The position numbers were made by a program, and so were the translations under genes. Positions 50,201-60,800 of a DNA stretch of 64,000 bases are shown in pieces. The notes beneath the pieces were generated by a model. That model ran no database searches. It worked only from the letters and a program-made list of their open reading frames with translations, and was not told where the DNA came from. Positions within the stretch are counted from its first letter, which is position 1. Each line of letters begins with the position of its first letter. This stretch comes from Dromaius novaehollandiae. Taxonomy: Eukaryota; Chordata; Aves; Casuariiformes; Dromaiidae. Where the stretch lies: NCBI RefSeq assembly GCF_036370855.1, contig NC_088098.1, positions 197,579,773 through 197,643,772 of the forward strand, read 5' to 3'.

Positions 50201-50840
50201 AGTACTGAGCACTCCCTTCCTTTGCTCTATTGCAGAAAGTATTCCTATCCTGATAGCAACCAAATAAGGAACAAGCTTGGAGAAATCTCTCCTCCTCTAT
50301 GGACAGGCTTAAGAGGCAACCTTTCTGTCTTCCATTTTTAAGCTGCACATTTTTAAGCATACAGTGCTTGTAGCATCTGCTGTAAACAGTGGAAAAAGCT
50401 GTCATATGCAATGGCCTAACATGTAATAATCCTTTTACATATCTAATTAATGTATGTAATGTAGGGCTCTGCAGAGGTTGAATCGGACAGCAAAAGTAGT
50501 AAATTCACTTCCATTTAAAGCAGAGTGTCATCAGTAAAGCAGTGATGCTTACTATTAGTAATTACTGTCTACATTTCAGAGAATAAAGCGGAGGAACGGT
50601 CAGTCAGATGCAGCCCTTGTGAAGGAGCCTCTGCAGTCTGCCCCTCCTGTACCCATGGCACCGAAAACCTCTCCATGCTTCAAGAAGGAGCAGCCACTGA
50701 TGCCTGTGAATGACTCTGTAAGAACTATAGAGGGCAGCAACACTGCAGACAATCGCTACAGTGAATTCATGGAAGAGTTCTCAAAAGCTGAGCCTGCTGT
50801 TGTCAGCTTGGAGTATGGAGTGGCCAGGATGACCTGTTAA
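28669..50840 (+). CDS. MTMR6: MTMR6 myotubularin-related phosphatase 6, complete 14-exon CDS
   Basis: Lipid 3-phosphatase that hydrolyses PI3P and PI(3,5)P2 on endomembranes; the family member is known to pair with MTMR9. Fourteen exons join to 1869 nt (622 residues; human 621): 28669-28692, 33346-33462, 35559-35721, 37029-37186, 37952-38080, 39158-39292, 40517-40649, 45570-45679, 46758-46883, 47388-47437, 48291-48491, 48883-49017, 49088-49214, 50580-50840. A PH-GRAM domain occupies about residues 1-101, and the myotubularin phosphatase domain about 124-499. The catalytic P-loop HCSDGWDRT has Cys336 and Arg342, both present, so the enzyme should be active. A coiled coil follows at about 508-540, and the protein ends in the conserved [13 protein letters not shown]. 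The start MEHIRTTK matches the family. All introns are GT-AG; the shortest is 70 nt (49018-49087) and the longest about 4.9 kb. Confidence 0.98.
31536..31910 (-). other. Antisense open-frame island in MTMR6 intron 1 (unidentified)
   Basis: A minus-strand frame stays open for well over 100 codons in otherwise stop-rich intron DNA. It includes segments such as [20 protein letters not shown] and [18 protein letters not shown]. There is no clear ATG start at its 5' end. I do not recognise the protein. It could be a decayed transposon or processed-gene fragment, or chance. Confidence 0.3.
32140..32165 (+). repeat. T10G16 junction
   Basis: Run of 10 T directly followed by 16 G, in MTMR6 intron 1. 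Confidence 0.85.
33346..33462 (+). CDS. MTMR6: MTMR6 coding exon 2 (residues 9-47)
   Basis: Acceptor ttcttacag|GTAGAGC and donor CTGG|gtaagc. It encodes [19 protein letters not shown], then [14 protein letters not shown], the first strands of the PH-GRAM domain. Confidence 0.97.
35185..35219. repeat. T11A24 inverted homopolymer
   Basis: Eleven T directly followed by 24 A in MTMR6 intron 2, able to fold as an 11-bp T:A hairpin. No retroposon body is recognised beside it. Confidence 0.8.
35559..35721 (+). CDS. MTMR6: MTMR6 coding exon 3 (residues 48-101)
   Basis: Acceptor atgctgtag|ATACTACATC and donor AACAG|gtaaga. It encodes [20 protein letters not shown], then [17 protein letters not shown], the rest of the PH-GRAM domain. 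Confidence 0.96.
37029..37186 (+). CDS. MTMR6: MTMR6 coding exon 4 (residues 102-154)
   Basis: Acceptor tcttttag|CACAATATG and donor ATAAG|gtaagg. It encodes [14 protein letters not shown], then [18 protein letters not shown], the linker into the phosphatase domain. Confidence 0.97.
37952..38080 (+). CDS. MTMR6: MTMR6 coding exon 5 (residues 155-197)
   Basis: Acceptor ctttcag|ATTTGTG and donor AAGAG|gtatgg. It encodes [18 protein letters not shown], then [20 protein letters not shown], a myotubularin-family signature region. Confidence 0.97.
39158..39292 (+). CDS. MTMR6: MTMR6 coding exon 6 (residues 198-242)
   Basis: Acceptor atatggtag|GCTGCAATTTG and donor CAAAG|gtatgt. It encodes [20 protein letters not shown], then [10 protein letters not shown]. 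Conserved phosphatase core. Confidence 0.97.
40517..40649 (+). CDS. MTMR6: MTMR6 coding exon 7 (residues 243-286)
   Basis: Acceptor cttttaag|CTTAATGC and donor GGAAG|gtatgt. It encodes [19 protein letters not shown], then [16 protein letters not shown]. Confidence 0.97.
41860..42010. mobile_element. Possible decayed CR1-like LINE 3' fragment
   Basis: The order of phrases (hospitable matches such as AAGAACTTTCATCTGACTTCC then TCTAAATCTAC) recalls the avian CR1 3' region, but with many differences. Assigned from memory only, in MTMR6 intron 7. Confidence 0.2.
43875..43892 (+). repeat. T8G10 junction
   Basis: Run of 8 T directly followed by 10 G, in MTMR6 intron 7. Confidence 0.85.
45570..45679 (+). 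CDS. MTMR6: MTMR6 coding exon 8 (residues 287-323)
   Basis: Acceptor ttctttcag|TCAGTGG and donor CAAG|gtaatt. It encodes [20 protein letters not shown], then [16 protein letters not shown]. Confidence 0.96.
46196..46216 (+). repeat. T9G12 junction
   Basis: Run of 9 T directly followed by 12 G, in MTMR6 intron 8. Confidence 0.85.
46758..46883 (+). CDS. MTMR6: MTMR6 coding exon 9 with catalytic CX5R loop (residues 324-365)
   Basis: Acceptor ctttgcag|GCAATAGC and donor CATG|gtaagc. It encodes [20 protein letters not shown]. Cys336 is the nucleophile and Arg342 binds phosphate; the two Asp residues of the myotubularin loop, 338 and 341, are also intact. Confidence 0.98.
46998..47013 (+). repeat. 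(GTTT)n microsatellite
   Basis: About four GTTT units after a T run, in MTMR6 intron 9. Confidence 0.7.
47388..47437 (+). CDS. MTMR6: MTMR6 coding exon 10 (residues 366-381)
   Basis: Acceptor cctctag|GTCTTGATAG and donor GACAG|gtagtt. It encodes [16 protein letters not shown] in phase. Confidence 0.95.
48291..48491 (+). CDS. MTMR6: MTMR6 coding exon 11 (residues 382-448)
   Basis: Acceptor ttttttttag|GTGCTGTC and donor CTAAA|gtaagt. It encodes [19 protein letters not shown], then [18 protein letters not shown], the C-terminal part of the phosphatase domain. Confidence 0.97.
48883..49017 (+). CDS. MTMR6: MTMR6 coding exon 12 (residues 449-493)
   Basis: Acceptor ttaccttaag|ATTTAAAG and donor TTTTAA|gtaagt. 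It encodes [20 protein letters not shown], then [12 protein letters not shown]. Confidence 0.96.
49088..49214 (+). CDS. MTMR6: MTMR6 coding exon 13 (residues 494-536)
   Basis: Acceptor catgcag|GTTTTGG and donor GAAGCT|gtaagt, after a 70-nt intron. It encodes [19 protein letters not shown], then [18 protein letters not shown], the start of the coiled coil. Confidence 0.97.
49660..49730 (+). repeat. Degenerate CAAGATGAAAA-type repeat cluster
   Basis: At least four imperfect units (CAAGATGAGAATT, CAAGATGAAAAG, CAAGGTGAAAATT, CAAGATGAAAACT) lie within 70 nt in MTMR6 intron 13. Confidence 0.6.
50580..50840 (+). CDS. MTMR6: MTMR6 terminal coding exon 14 (residues 537-622) and stop
   Basis: Acceptor tttcag|AGAATAAAGC, with TAA at 50838-50840. 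The first half ([18 protein letters not shown], Pro-rich) has drifted from the human sequence as I recall it. The end ([20 protein letters not shown], then [10 protein letters not shown]) is conserved. Confidence 0.97.
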   Translation, partial: RIKRRNGQSDAALVKEPLQSAPPVPMAPKTSPCFKKEQPLMPVNDSVRTIEGSNTADNRYSEFMEEFSKAEPAVVSLEYGVARMTC

Positions 50841-50877
50841 TTGAGATCTGGCATAGGGCTCCTCTTTTCTAGACTGA

Positions 50878-50883
50878 AATAAA
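50878..50883 (+). terminator. Proximal polyadenylation signal AATAAA for MTMR6
   Basis: Canonical hexamer 38 nt past the stop codon, followed by a GT-rich stretch (gtgaggatgggtctgtg) typical of a downstream element. It would give a very short 3' UTR. Confidence 0.5.
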
Positions 50884-52577
50884 AGATGGATTATTGTGAG
50901 GATGGGTCTGTGCTGCATGACCAAAACCTGATTTGTATATTGGCAGATTTTGTTAATGTAGGCTAGAACAGCATGCTAGTTGTCAAGTGTTTGCTGTTCT
51001 CTTAACAACAACAAAAAAAAGTGTAGCTGTATTTTAAAAGAAGGGGCATTTGGTAAGTAGTGACTGAAAAGGAGTGGTATGTCTTTGGATTTGCATCAGT
51101 TTGCACTAAATTGATTAAGATAGTAACATTTCTTATAATATTCAGTTTAGGAAAACACAAGTGGTCTTTCACAAGTTGATTTTATTTAGGCAAGAAAATT
51201 TGCACTTTCTACTTTAGGAACTGAAGCTACATGTATATATTGCATACAATATAAATATGTATACCCTTGTTTAATGTCACCCACTACTAAATTTCAGTGT
51301 ATTAAGTGCCATGAAAAAGTACAATATATTTCAAATCATAACTAGTTGGCCTTAAACCTATTGATCAGTAATATTCTTGTCCTTGACTACTGCAGCCTGT
51401 AACCTGACTCTGTTTCTATTGTACTTGCTCAAATTTGTTCTTTCCTTAAAGCAGGACTGGTTCTGGGGAATGAAGCATGCCTAAGCTGATGCAGCCTGAC
51501 AGCAAATAGCTATACAAATGTTAACTTTCTTTTTTTCTCCAATTTCTTTATTGTTTAAAATGTAATAGATGGGCCAGATCTTGCTCTCTGGCAGCTTAGA
51601 CTGAGCTTCACTGAGGTTATAATTCATGTGTGTGATCTTAAGCATTGATATTTAACAGTGAAGAGTAAAAAGAGTAAGGCACATCATTTAAAAAAAAAAA
51701 CAAACAAACAAAAATCCTGTAGCCAATAACTGAACTGTTAAATTCCCTTCAGATGGTTTCCTGTGTGCTGTGCAATTGTTCTGGTTCCAAGAACAGCAGA
51801 AGCAAAAGATCTAGGAGTGTAGTCTGCTGACGACTGTCCTCAGATACAAAAAACTTGTTGCACTAGTGTCTGATGCTCATGAGAAACTGAACTTCATACT
51901 GAATTTTTGATTGGGAAAAAATTTCAGTTATTAGTGAAGTCTCCCTTTTATGTTGTAAAATTTCTGACTTGCACTTACACAATTTCAGTACAAACGGGAG
52001 ATTCTCTTTTTTTAATTTGAGAGAGGACAAAAACTACTTCTGGCAGGATACAGTAGAAATACTGGGACATGAGAAAACTTGGAGTATCTAAGCTTAATTC
52101 TGTGTCTATAGGTTATGCTGGTAAGGGAGGTTTTGGCCAACTCTGCCTCCCATGATAGATTTTCTGGGCAGTAGCATTTGAAAACAGAATAGGGAAGTAA
52201 AAATGTGAGTGCCTAGTCTTTAGAGGTCTAAATTACAAGTTTAGGTATTAGGGTCCCGAGGTATGGTGTTAGATTAATGCTACCAGTTTTATCTCTGAAT
52301 TTAAATCATTTTTGGTTACAAATGAAATGAGTTTATTCTCATCCTAATCCCTAAAGTCTGTTTTGTTAAAACTGCTGGTGCACCACACACAACTTGACAT
52401 AGTTGGCAGCATTTCTCTCTGCCTCAAATTAGATTGGGGACTCTGTTAACAAGGCCAGTCATGGTCATGGTCAAGTCGCACTTTTGAAGCTCTCGGAGAA
52501 GTTAACTATGACCCCTGTGTTTAGGGAGTTTTAATTGCCCATTTCACTAATTAATTTTTTTAAAGCCTATAAATGTA

Positions 52578-52583
52578 AATAAA
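52578..52583 (+). terminator. Middle polyadenylation signal AATAAA
   Basis: Canonical hexamer in tgtaaataaagatt, which also contains a Pumilio-like TGTAAATA. Use is not shown. Confidence 0.35.
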
Positions 52584-53972
52584 GATTCATAAAAGCTTTT
52601 TTTTATTTGCAAAGAGATGAGAGTAATGTCATGTTTAAAGTACATTATCCAGCCATTTAAACACATTTAGACTTTATATTACTTTTTCCACTGCAGGTTT
52701 TGATTGAATTTCACATTTGCACGCGCGGTGCCTTACAGGGTTGCAGCAAGAGAGGTTTTTGTGCCTTGTTATTTGTTGTTTCCCTCCCCCCTTACCTTCT
52801 CTATCAACTTGGTTCCGTGGTTTTCCTTTGCAAAACATCTTGTGTATTAAACTTGTGTTTTATCACACTAGTGAAACAAATTTATCACTGACAGTATAGG
52901 TGTTATCACTTTACTTGTTTGTCTTAATATTAACTGCTCTGGTGTGCCATGTACATTGTTTTTCATATTTATTGTTTAGAGTTTATGGACTCAAAAGATT
53001 ATATTAAGCTTTTTTGCGAGTATTGTGGTATGTTTTTTTTCCTTTAAAAGCCTTATACAGGGGTACTCAGTTGTTTAAAGAGAAGATGGTTTGTTTTCAG
53101 TAATGTTAAAGTGTGTTTATTTTGGTCTTCAGACCCTTTTTATTGGAAGAGCTTACTTTTTAGTAAAAAAGGGATCAGGATGCTATTCTATTTTAAATCA
53201 AGGTAGACATCTCAAGCCAGTCCTAAAATGTCATTAAAAACTATATGCTCAGGCACAAAACGCATTTTGTCAAAAATATACTTCCTGGTTTAAAGCAGAT
53301 ATCTTACTCCAGTGAATAAATGAATAGAGTTTTATAAGGTTGTTCTGTAGAGCAGCCTTCTTACAAAGTCCAGACAGCTCTGCCAATTCAGCCCCCAGGG
53401 TTACCAGTGAGAAAAGTTCCTGCAGAGAGCCAGCTGTCTCTTCTCATTTGCTATTTAGGCTTAAGCCAAAACTACCTAAAGCACATGGGAGCTGTGGTAC
53501 AGTAAATAGATGGTAGCAAAGTGAGCTCCAGCATGAAGCTTGGCAGGATGGCTGGGACTCAGCTCAGTGGGGACTCTTCTGTGCCCTTCAAGAAGGGTTT
53601 AACCCCCCACCCCCACCCCAACAGCTGACTAAAAAGCTGTGGCAGAAGTCTTCTGGGAGCAAAAAGAATTTTAATTCTTATTTCACTGCATGGGTGTTTC
53701 TTTACTCTTGAAACATTTGATAATGAAAATACATTACAGTATCGAAAGGTGCCCATTACAACTCAGAACAGTGCCCAGAATTCCCTCCCTTTTAAGCTAT
53801 GGCCTTAAAACTTTTGGTGCACTGACCAGTTTGTTGGACTAAAATGTCCAGGTATTAAGCTGCTATAGTTGATTCTGTTTCATCTGTTGCAAGACTTTGT
53901 GACACCTGTCAATTCTGTGCTTCATTTTGAGAAGGTGTTGGTAACATCTGTGGGTTTTAAGTTTTGTCTGAC

Positions 53973-53993
53973 TTTTTTTTTTTTTTTTTTTTT
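53973..53993 (+). repeat. T21 homopolymer
   Basis: Run of 21 T inside the probable MTMR6 3' UTR. It could be the antisense tail of a lost retroposon, but no body is recognised. Confidence 0.75.
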
Positions 53994-56451
53994 GTATGAA
54001 TGCTATAGAAGAGAAATTATTCCTTTTAGTTAACAAAACTGTTAGTCTCACCTGGGCTACTAAAACTGCTTTCACATTGTACTCCAGGCAAAATTAAATG
54101 TTTATTTCAAAGTATATTGGCACAGAAGGAGTTGAGCTTATTTTGGGCAAGTTAGCTATTGTGGTGATGTCCTCTTTCATACAAGTTTAAATATCCAACT
54201 GTTCTGTTCAGCAGGACAACTGCCAAGTCAACAGACTAAGAAATTAATTAAGCAACACTGAACTGCACCCGTACGTTTTCCACACATGTCCAATTACCAG
54301 TGACATAAATCTAGGGCAAAAGCCTGAAGTCTAGCAAGTCCATTAGAGAAGTGGAGCAGCAGGCCTTCCATAGAACCGCCCATTCCTATATCTTGTGTAG
54401 AACAAACCCTAATATAATGTTGATTGAGAGGGAAAGTTACTACAACATCAAACTACAACATTCCAATGTCTCTTACTCAATAAAAGCACCCTGGAGAACT
54501 TTCAGGGACTTCAAGGGAAAGGTGTTGGTTTTTTTCCTCTGTAGTAGTTTTCCAAATGCCTTTTTATCTGATAAGATAAAACATCAGCAAAGCTCTGGGA
54601 ACTTGCTGCTCTCACGTTGGCAAACTGAGTGCATGATGGCTGCACAGTTTTTGCAGTCACCCCAACTCTCTCACGAATGAAGGGAAATGGGGCTGGGGTA
54701 GCTTGGCTTAACCACTATCTTCTTAAGGAAATGACATAAATTATACAAATGAATTCCATCTTAAGAATAATGGATATTGATAGGATGGGCCGTGTGTTCT
54801 TGGAAGTCCTGCCCTGTTCTTGGACAAGTATAGCTATGGTGAGGGCATCACGTGAGAAAAATAATTGCTTTCTAGTCATTTATCATGTTCTGACTTTCAA
54901 ACTATGTCTTACCTCCCCAGTGGTACATTATTAGATCTTTAGGTCAGAATCTAAAGGTTGGTCTTACATACTCTGTATTTAGCTGCTAATAGTTCCAAAC
55001 CTGTGGCTGATCATGGACTGTGTAGTGGTCATGAAACTATTTTAACTTTCAGGATTAGATCTTTAGATTTGACTGGAGGCTACCTTGACTCACTTTCACC
55101 ATTTATGCTGCCCTCTGTTTCCACTAGGTGTTGCTTATTGCGGTGCTCAATACCTGTCTTTCAGATAAAATGGGCTTCTCAATGCCTTGGATTTTCCAAA
55201 AGCTGGGAAATATTGCAGTTTTCTTCCACTATTCTGAAGGCTTGGATCAGCCTGAGTGAGCAGTGAGGATGTCCTTATGTTTGATCTAGTTAGCTTGGCA
55301 TGTCTACATGTTGAAAAGCATCAAAAATTAGAGCAGCTTCATAATTTAATGGTGCAACTTCTGTATGCACCATAGGTGAAAGAAAAGATATAGTCAGGAC
55401 CCTTGTCACAGTACGTAGCAAGGAACAGGACCCTGCTAGGATATTATCCATAAAAAGTAGAAGCAGCAGAGCTGATTTGATGTCCAGCAGCAGCTTGGGG
55501 ACTTGAGGTGGAAGGTCAGAGCCCAGTTTTCTGAGCTCAGTTTCCAGACCCCAGAGAATTCAATGAGCTGTTTTATTAAACACTTGCAGCTGAGCAATTC
55601 TACATCAACAGCAAACAATAACTTAAAAAAAAAAACATGGATTTTTTTTTTTCTCCCAATATACTAGCTTCAAATAATGGATGTCCTGGTGGTGACATTG
55701 AAGTCAGGGTGCAGTATTTCCTTTAATCTTGTTTATAGTTTAACTCTTGAGGTCAGTTATGTACTCTTTGTAATTAAAGTAGATTATAGTTTTGACATGT
55801 ACTGTAAAAGTCTTTGTCATCTTCATGGCAAGGCTAGCACGCACATCTCTTGTATTTCTGTATAGATCTTTGCTGAGAGCTTTCCTTGTAAAGTTTTTCT
55901 AATCCTTCCCCATAGTAGTATTCCTATTTATTTAGCATTACATTTAGACCTGGATTGGTTAGCTTGTTTTGTCTTACTGTTTGCTCTTCAATTTTTAGCT
56001 CATCTTTACAGCTGTCTGTCAATAATACCCCTTGACAAACATCTTTCCCTCAAAAGAAAACGGGTTTGTCCTTTTTCTGGCTCTCAGGGATTTTTACCCC
56101 TGAATTAGTGAACTTGAAAAATACTGCTTCTTTTTCTTTCAGGGCTTCTGAGTGCCTCTCAACTTCCACAGTCAGTTTACTTACCACGTTTTAACTTCAG
56201 ATGTGGCTATTTAAAAAAAAATACTCAAATGCTGGATGTGGCAAAGGGAAAGAAAACTGTTTTCATTGTAATCTATCTGGAAAGACCGGCTGTTGTATTA
56301 CCATTTATTGTTCCATGTATTGCTTCCTGTAAAAGTCACTTATCTCTGTGCTGGGATCATGCTTGATGTATATTGGTGGAGAAACTTTAGCAAATGGAGT
56401 TTTGTAATGAGTATTTTATTTGTACATGTTTTGAAAATCCATAAGGCTTAA

Positions 56452-56457
56452 AATAAA
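56452..56457 (+). terminator. Distal polyadenylation signal AATAAA for MTMR6
   Basis: Canonical hexamer in cttaaaataaagctatctt at the end of a long AT-rich stretch. It is the best candidate for the distal 3' end. Confidence 0.45.
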
Positions 56458-57766
56458 GCTATCTTAATATTACCAGTCTAATTGGGCATTAAACAGTCCA
56501 TTTACAATAACAGTATATAAACTTTATTGAATAAAAAATTCATTTTATGGGTAGATCATATCTGATGATACCAGTTACAGAGGACAGAAATGACTTGGTC
56601 CATTTATTAGTTTCCTGAATGATTCAGTAACTTCTAGGTATGGGAAACTGGCTCAACCAACCTTTCTTTTGTGGTATTGACTATAGACTGCTGGTTTATT
56701 AATTATGTGCACTACTCTGTGCTCAACTTAAGAGCTAAGAATCAGGAGAAGAGAGTCTATATGTTTAGCTAGCATTACTATGACTCCATACTTGGTCATC
56801 CAGACTAATGTGTTTTCAATAATATCCAGCAAATCTTTAGTACTAAATTGGAATTGAAAACTTCAGACTCGCTTCTCATGACTTTCTCAGTAAACTATCA
56901 AGACCTCACCGGTTTAATTTGTAGTTTTGGGACTTGCTAGGACTATATGACTGTATTGTTAATCTAGTTAAAATAGCTGGTGTTATACTTGCAGTAGATT
57001 TTGTCATAGTAATAAAGCTCTTGCTTTCTTAACTACTTTATTATGCAATACTCAAGCTTCTTTCAGCAGCATTTTGCTCACATTTGCTTATAATTCATAT
57101 ATTTCACCCCCATTAAGCTCTGTCTCGATCTGCATTGAGAATATGGTTCATGTTCATAGTACAGATAGAGAACTAATGTACTGGAGCATTGGACTATGCA
57201 ATGTGTAGTCAATGTTGTGATCTTTGTTACAGAGTGGGACACTCCTGCAGTCAGTCCATACTGGTTGCTGTGTAGGTGAATACACCCTAAAGGGCTCTTT
57301 CAATCAGTTTGAGATGTTTATTTGAGTATTTCCTCCTAGCATCCTCTCAGGTAGGCAGGCTGTACATTGGAACTGCACAGACAATCTGGATAGTACCATT
57401 AGGGGAAAATGTCAAAACTTTGCAAAGTCACGGCATTAGCTTTTAATCACCTGCCACAAGAATCATGACATCTGTCACCTGGATTCTCTATCCAGCAGCA
57501 GTAACTGCTACATGAACACATTCATCATCTGCCTGTGCATCTAGCATGTGGCTGCTGCTGGATACAGTGAATGTGCACAGACTTTTATAAGTGCTTATAT
57601 AAGCGGTGGGAAAAGCCAAGTTTAACTTCAGTTCATAGTGTTGCCTCATGGCTGGTTAGTTTATTGTCTTGACTTAGGCCAGAGAGTATTCAGTGCCTCA
57701 GCTGCATACACTTAGGCAGGTGTAGTTACAGCTGTTAACATTGATACTCCAGGTAATCTGAGAAGA

Positions 57767-57818
57767 GACAGGACATGTGAGAATAAGCTGGACAGGACAT
57801 GTGAGAGTAAGCTGGACA
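57767..57818 (+). repeat. Two-copy 24-bp tandem duplication
   Basis: Unit GACAGGACATGTGAGAATAAGCTG is present twice with a 24-bp period and one substitution (A to G in AATAAG), in intergenic DNA. Confidence 0.8.
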
Positions 57819-60800
57819 CTGTGTACAGTGGTTAAAGAGGAGCAAGTGGGGCATATAAGCTACACAAAGGCAAAAATGGAGGTGGACATTTCATTCTTGA
57901 CTTTTGCGATAGCAGTGCTGGCCTGCGGGGAGGGAGGACTGATGCCGCAGTGGTCTGAGGGCTTTGGCACTGACTGAGCTAGCTTCAGAAGTTGGTGCAA
58001 GACTGAGTCATCCTAAAAATGTTGCCATCTGCTTTGTGTTTCCATACCTCCCCCAGAAGCTGCCTATCCAGGCAGTGCAACACTAAAGAAGAGGGCTGTG
58101 TTGCTACCAGAATCTGGCTTGGCAGAGAACAAGGTTGGGTTCAGAAGACTCTAGGAGTGTGGCTAGCCTTCAGAAATAGTCTTCAGCTGTGAGAGCTGTG
58201 CTGGATGAGTCCTGCTCTATGGGAGTGCAAGATTGCCAAAGCTTAAGTGTTCTGTGCTGTGTCCATGTCTGCAACAAGCACCACTTACCTTGTTTTTAAG
58301 AGTCATGTGAGAATGCTGTGATAAGAAGCATTCTGAGAGATTGGATCCTTTTTCTCTAATCCCACTTCAAGCTTTTAGTATGTTTGTTTTATGTGCTGGT
58401 GGAAGAAGTGGTTCTTTATAAGCCAAATACCCTTTTGTTTGCTTGCTGGATTTTCCATGTTCACTGTCTAGTGCCCTGACTTATCTGCAGACAGGTAAAT
58501 GTCCCATTACTCCACAATATGTTCAAGAGGTTAAAGTGTGATTACCATGATAGGATAATAACTGTCATTTTTTTCTCTCGAATGTGATGAGGACAGCACA
58601 TGAGCATGAAAAAAGTTTCAATTGCTATTATCTCCTTTGCTGGATGACTTTTGAAAGCTCATTATGGGTGTGGGAAATGTCAAGGGAGACTGTTGACAGC
58701 TGTTATGAAAGCATGCTAAAAAGGAATATTTAGTGGAGGAAAAATGATTAATGTTTATGCTTAAAGGAAGTTGTTATTTTGTAACTCCATTTCATAAGAG
58801 AGAGAAACCCTGGTGTGAATGCAGCTGTGACTATGCGGGAGCATGTGTGTCTCAAAGAGCAGTGTCTCAAAAGAGGTCTAAGTGCTGTTGTGCCTAGTGT
58901 GCACTTTATCAAGGTAAAGCTTGTAAATGTTATTCTAGTGATTCTTTCTAAAACTTTGGATGTCAAACATGCCCTGGGATAGAGAAGTGTGGAGGGGAAA
59001 CATGGAGCACAGCAGCTGTAATCATCACAGCTCATGTCGTGAAGTGTGGTGTAGAGCAGAGAGCCCTGAGGTTTCAGTAGCTGTACGAAGTGAGGCTGAA
59101 CAGAGCTCTGCAATGCCTTTGCTGCTTCGTACGCCCTGCAGCAAGCAGGTTCACCCACAGTGCCAGAGGACAGCCTGGAGAGAGAGCCAGGATCTGGGTG
59201 TTTGCTGATATGAACCAGGAAAATGAAGTGATTGACATATCCCAAGCAGAGATCACGTGGAGGAGATTACACACCAAGAAAGGATCGCAAAGGGGTGAGC
59301 AAATGAATTTCTGCTTACAGACTGTTGCAGGAGAAAGGCTGGTCAGCTGGAGTTCAGCAGTGGGGAAAGGCTTAGGGTTAACAGTAAGAACCGCTATTGA
59401 TACTTGAGGTATTGTGATAAAGGAAGAATTGAGTTATTTATATAGCCTTATAATTGAGTTTATATATAGCCTTAAAAATTCAAATTCCTGGGTCTTGATT
59501 TGGCCTGTTCTATTTAAAGATGAGAAGCCATATGTGAAATTCTGCTTTGCTATCTCAAATTCTTTCCAAAACTTTATTTAAAGCATAAAGTTTGCCACAG
59601 AGTGCTCTCTTACCTGCAGACTTGCATCCGGTCCTGTATACGCCATTGTGGTTAACGCCATTGTGGCTGTTCAGTTTTCTGATCATCTCTGCTCTTTTCT
59701 TGCCCCTTTTTCTGTCCATCTGCACGCAGTCAGGCTAGAAGGCAGCTGAGGTAGAGAACAGCTGCTTGTGTGCAGCTGCGGAGGCCGATGAAGGGACAGT
59801 GGTTTACCAAGAGCTGTTCATCTCAGTAACAGCTACCTGTGTCAGCAAGCTAGAAAAACACCACTTGGGATTTCCAGCAATAGTACACCACGCTTGTCCT
59901 GAGCCGCAGAACAGCGTGGTAATTTGGGAACTGGTATTATAGAAGGTCTGTGGAAGAGCTAATGAGTGACCTGACCCCTTTCTGAAAGGCACCATTAGCC
60001 AGCTTCTGCCAAGGGCTGGAAAAGCAGCACTTCTGAGCAGCACTCAAAGCCGCAGAGAGCGCAGTGCTCCCTTGTTACGCGGGCTGGGAGAGCTCTTCCC
60101 GTTGACTGCAATTAAAAGGAGTCCTGAAACCGTGCTGCTCCTATTCAGCGTGCTTTGCAGGCTGCATCAGCGTGGCAGCTGCCTTTGGTGTTACTTAAAC
60201 AGGCGGCATGTGCATTGAGGACACGTTCTCTCCCCGAGAAGGTTTTTATCAATTAGTAATCACAGCCTGAAAGAGCTGCGGCATCTCAGCTCTGCCAAAG
60301 TCAGGGGAACTTGGTTTCTAGCGGGGTTTGGGCACTTAAGCAGAGCTACAGCTATGTAACAAGTCTCTACCAGCTCCAGAAGGATTTTTGGTCTCACACA
60401 TTTACCTTTTCCATAACTTTTCATGTTAATTCCAGTTTCCAAATCAAGGAGGAGCTCCCACAGTTTTCTGGCAGAGGTTGGGCTCATCTGAGTTTTCCAC
60501 TTTGCTATGGGTAAAAAAAATACTCAGTATTCTTGTCTGAATTACAGCATGCTTTCTTGGGGCCTGTATCTGTTAAATAGTCTGAGAGTTAAATTACATG
60601 TAACAATTTAAAGCTTGCAGCACTTTGTGTAAGACATCTTTTTGTCCTTACGGGCTTAAGACTACAAAACAAATCAATAAAAGTATCTTTTGGCTTAATT
60701 CTGAAAATATGAGTGGGTGCTTGGTGTAATTTAATTTCTTTTTTTCTCCTTAGTGGATCCACACCCACTGAAGTAGGTAAGTAATGCTTTTCCGAAGACA

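Larger units (their letters stand above)
50841..56480 (+). other. Probable long MTMR6 3' UTR with tandem polyadenylation sites
   Basis: AT-rich, gene-free DNA after the MTMR6 stop with no supported coding region. AATAAA hexamers lie at 50878-50883 (38 nt after the stop), 52578-52583 and 56452-56457. The last follows a smooth AT-rich stretch and is the best candidate distal end. A 21-nt T run lies at 53973-53993. The extent of the UTR is inferred. Confidence 0.5.

Noticed and set aside
58748-59245. 165-codon minus-strand frame downstream of MTMR6
   Set aside because: No known motif, Cys/Ser/Thr-rich composition without pattern, and an overlapping plus-strand frame of 105 codons. Treated as chance.
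59640-59668. Repeated CGCCATTGTGG
   Set aside because: A short two-copy repeat of 11 nt, too short to be meaningful.
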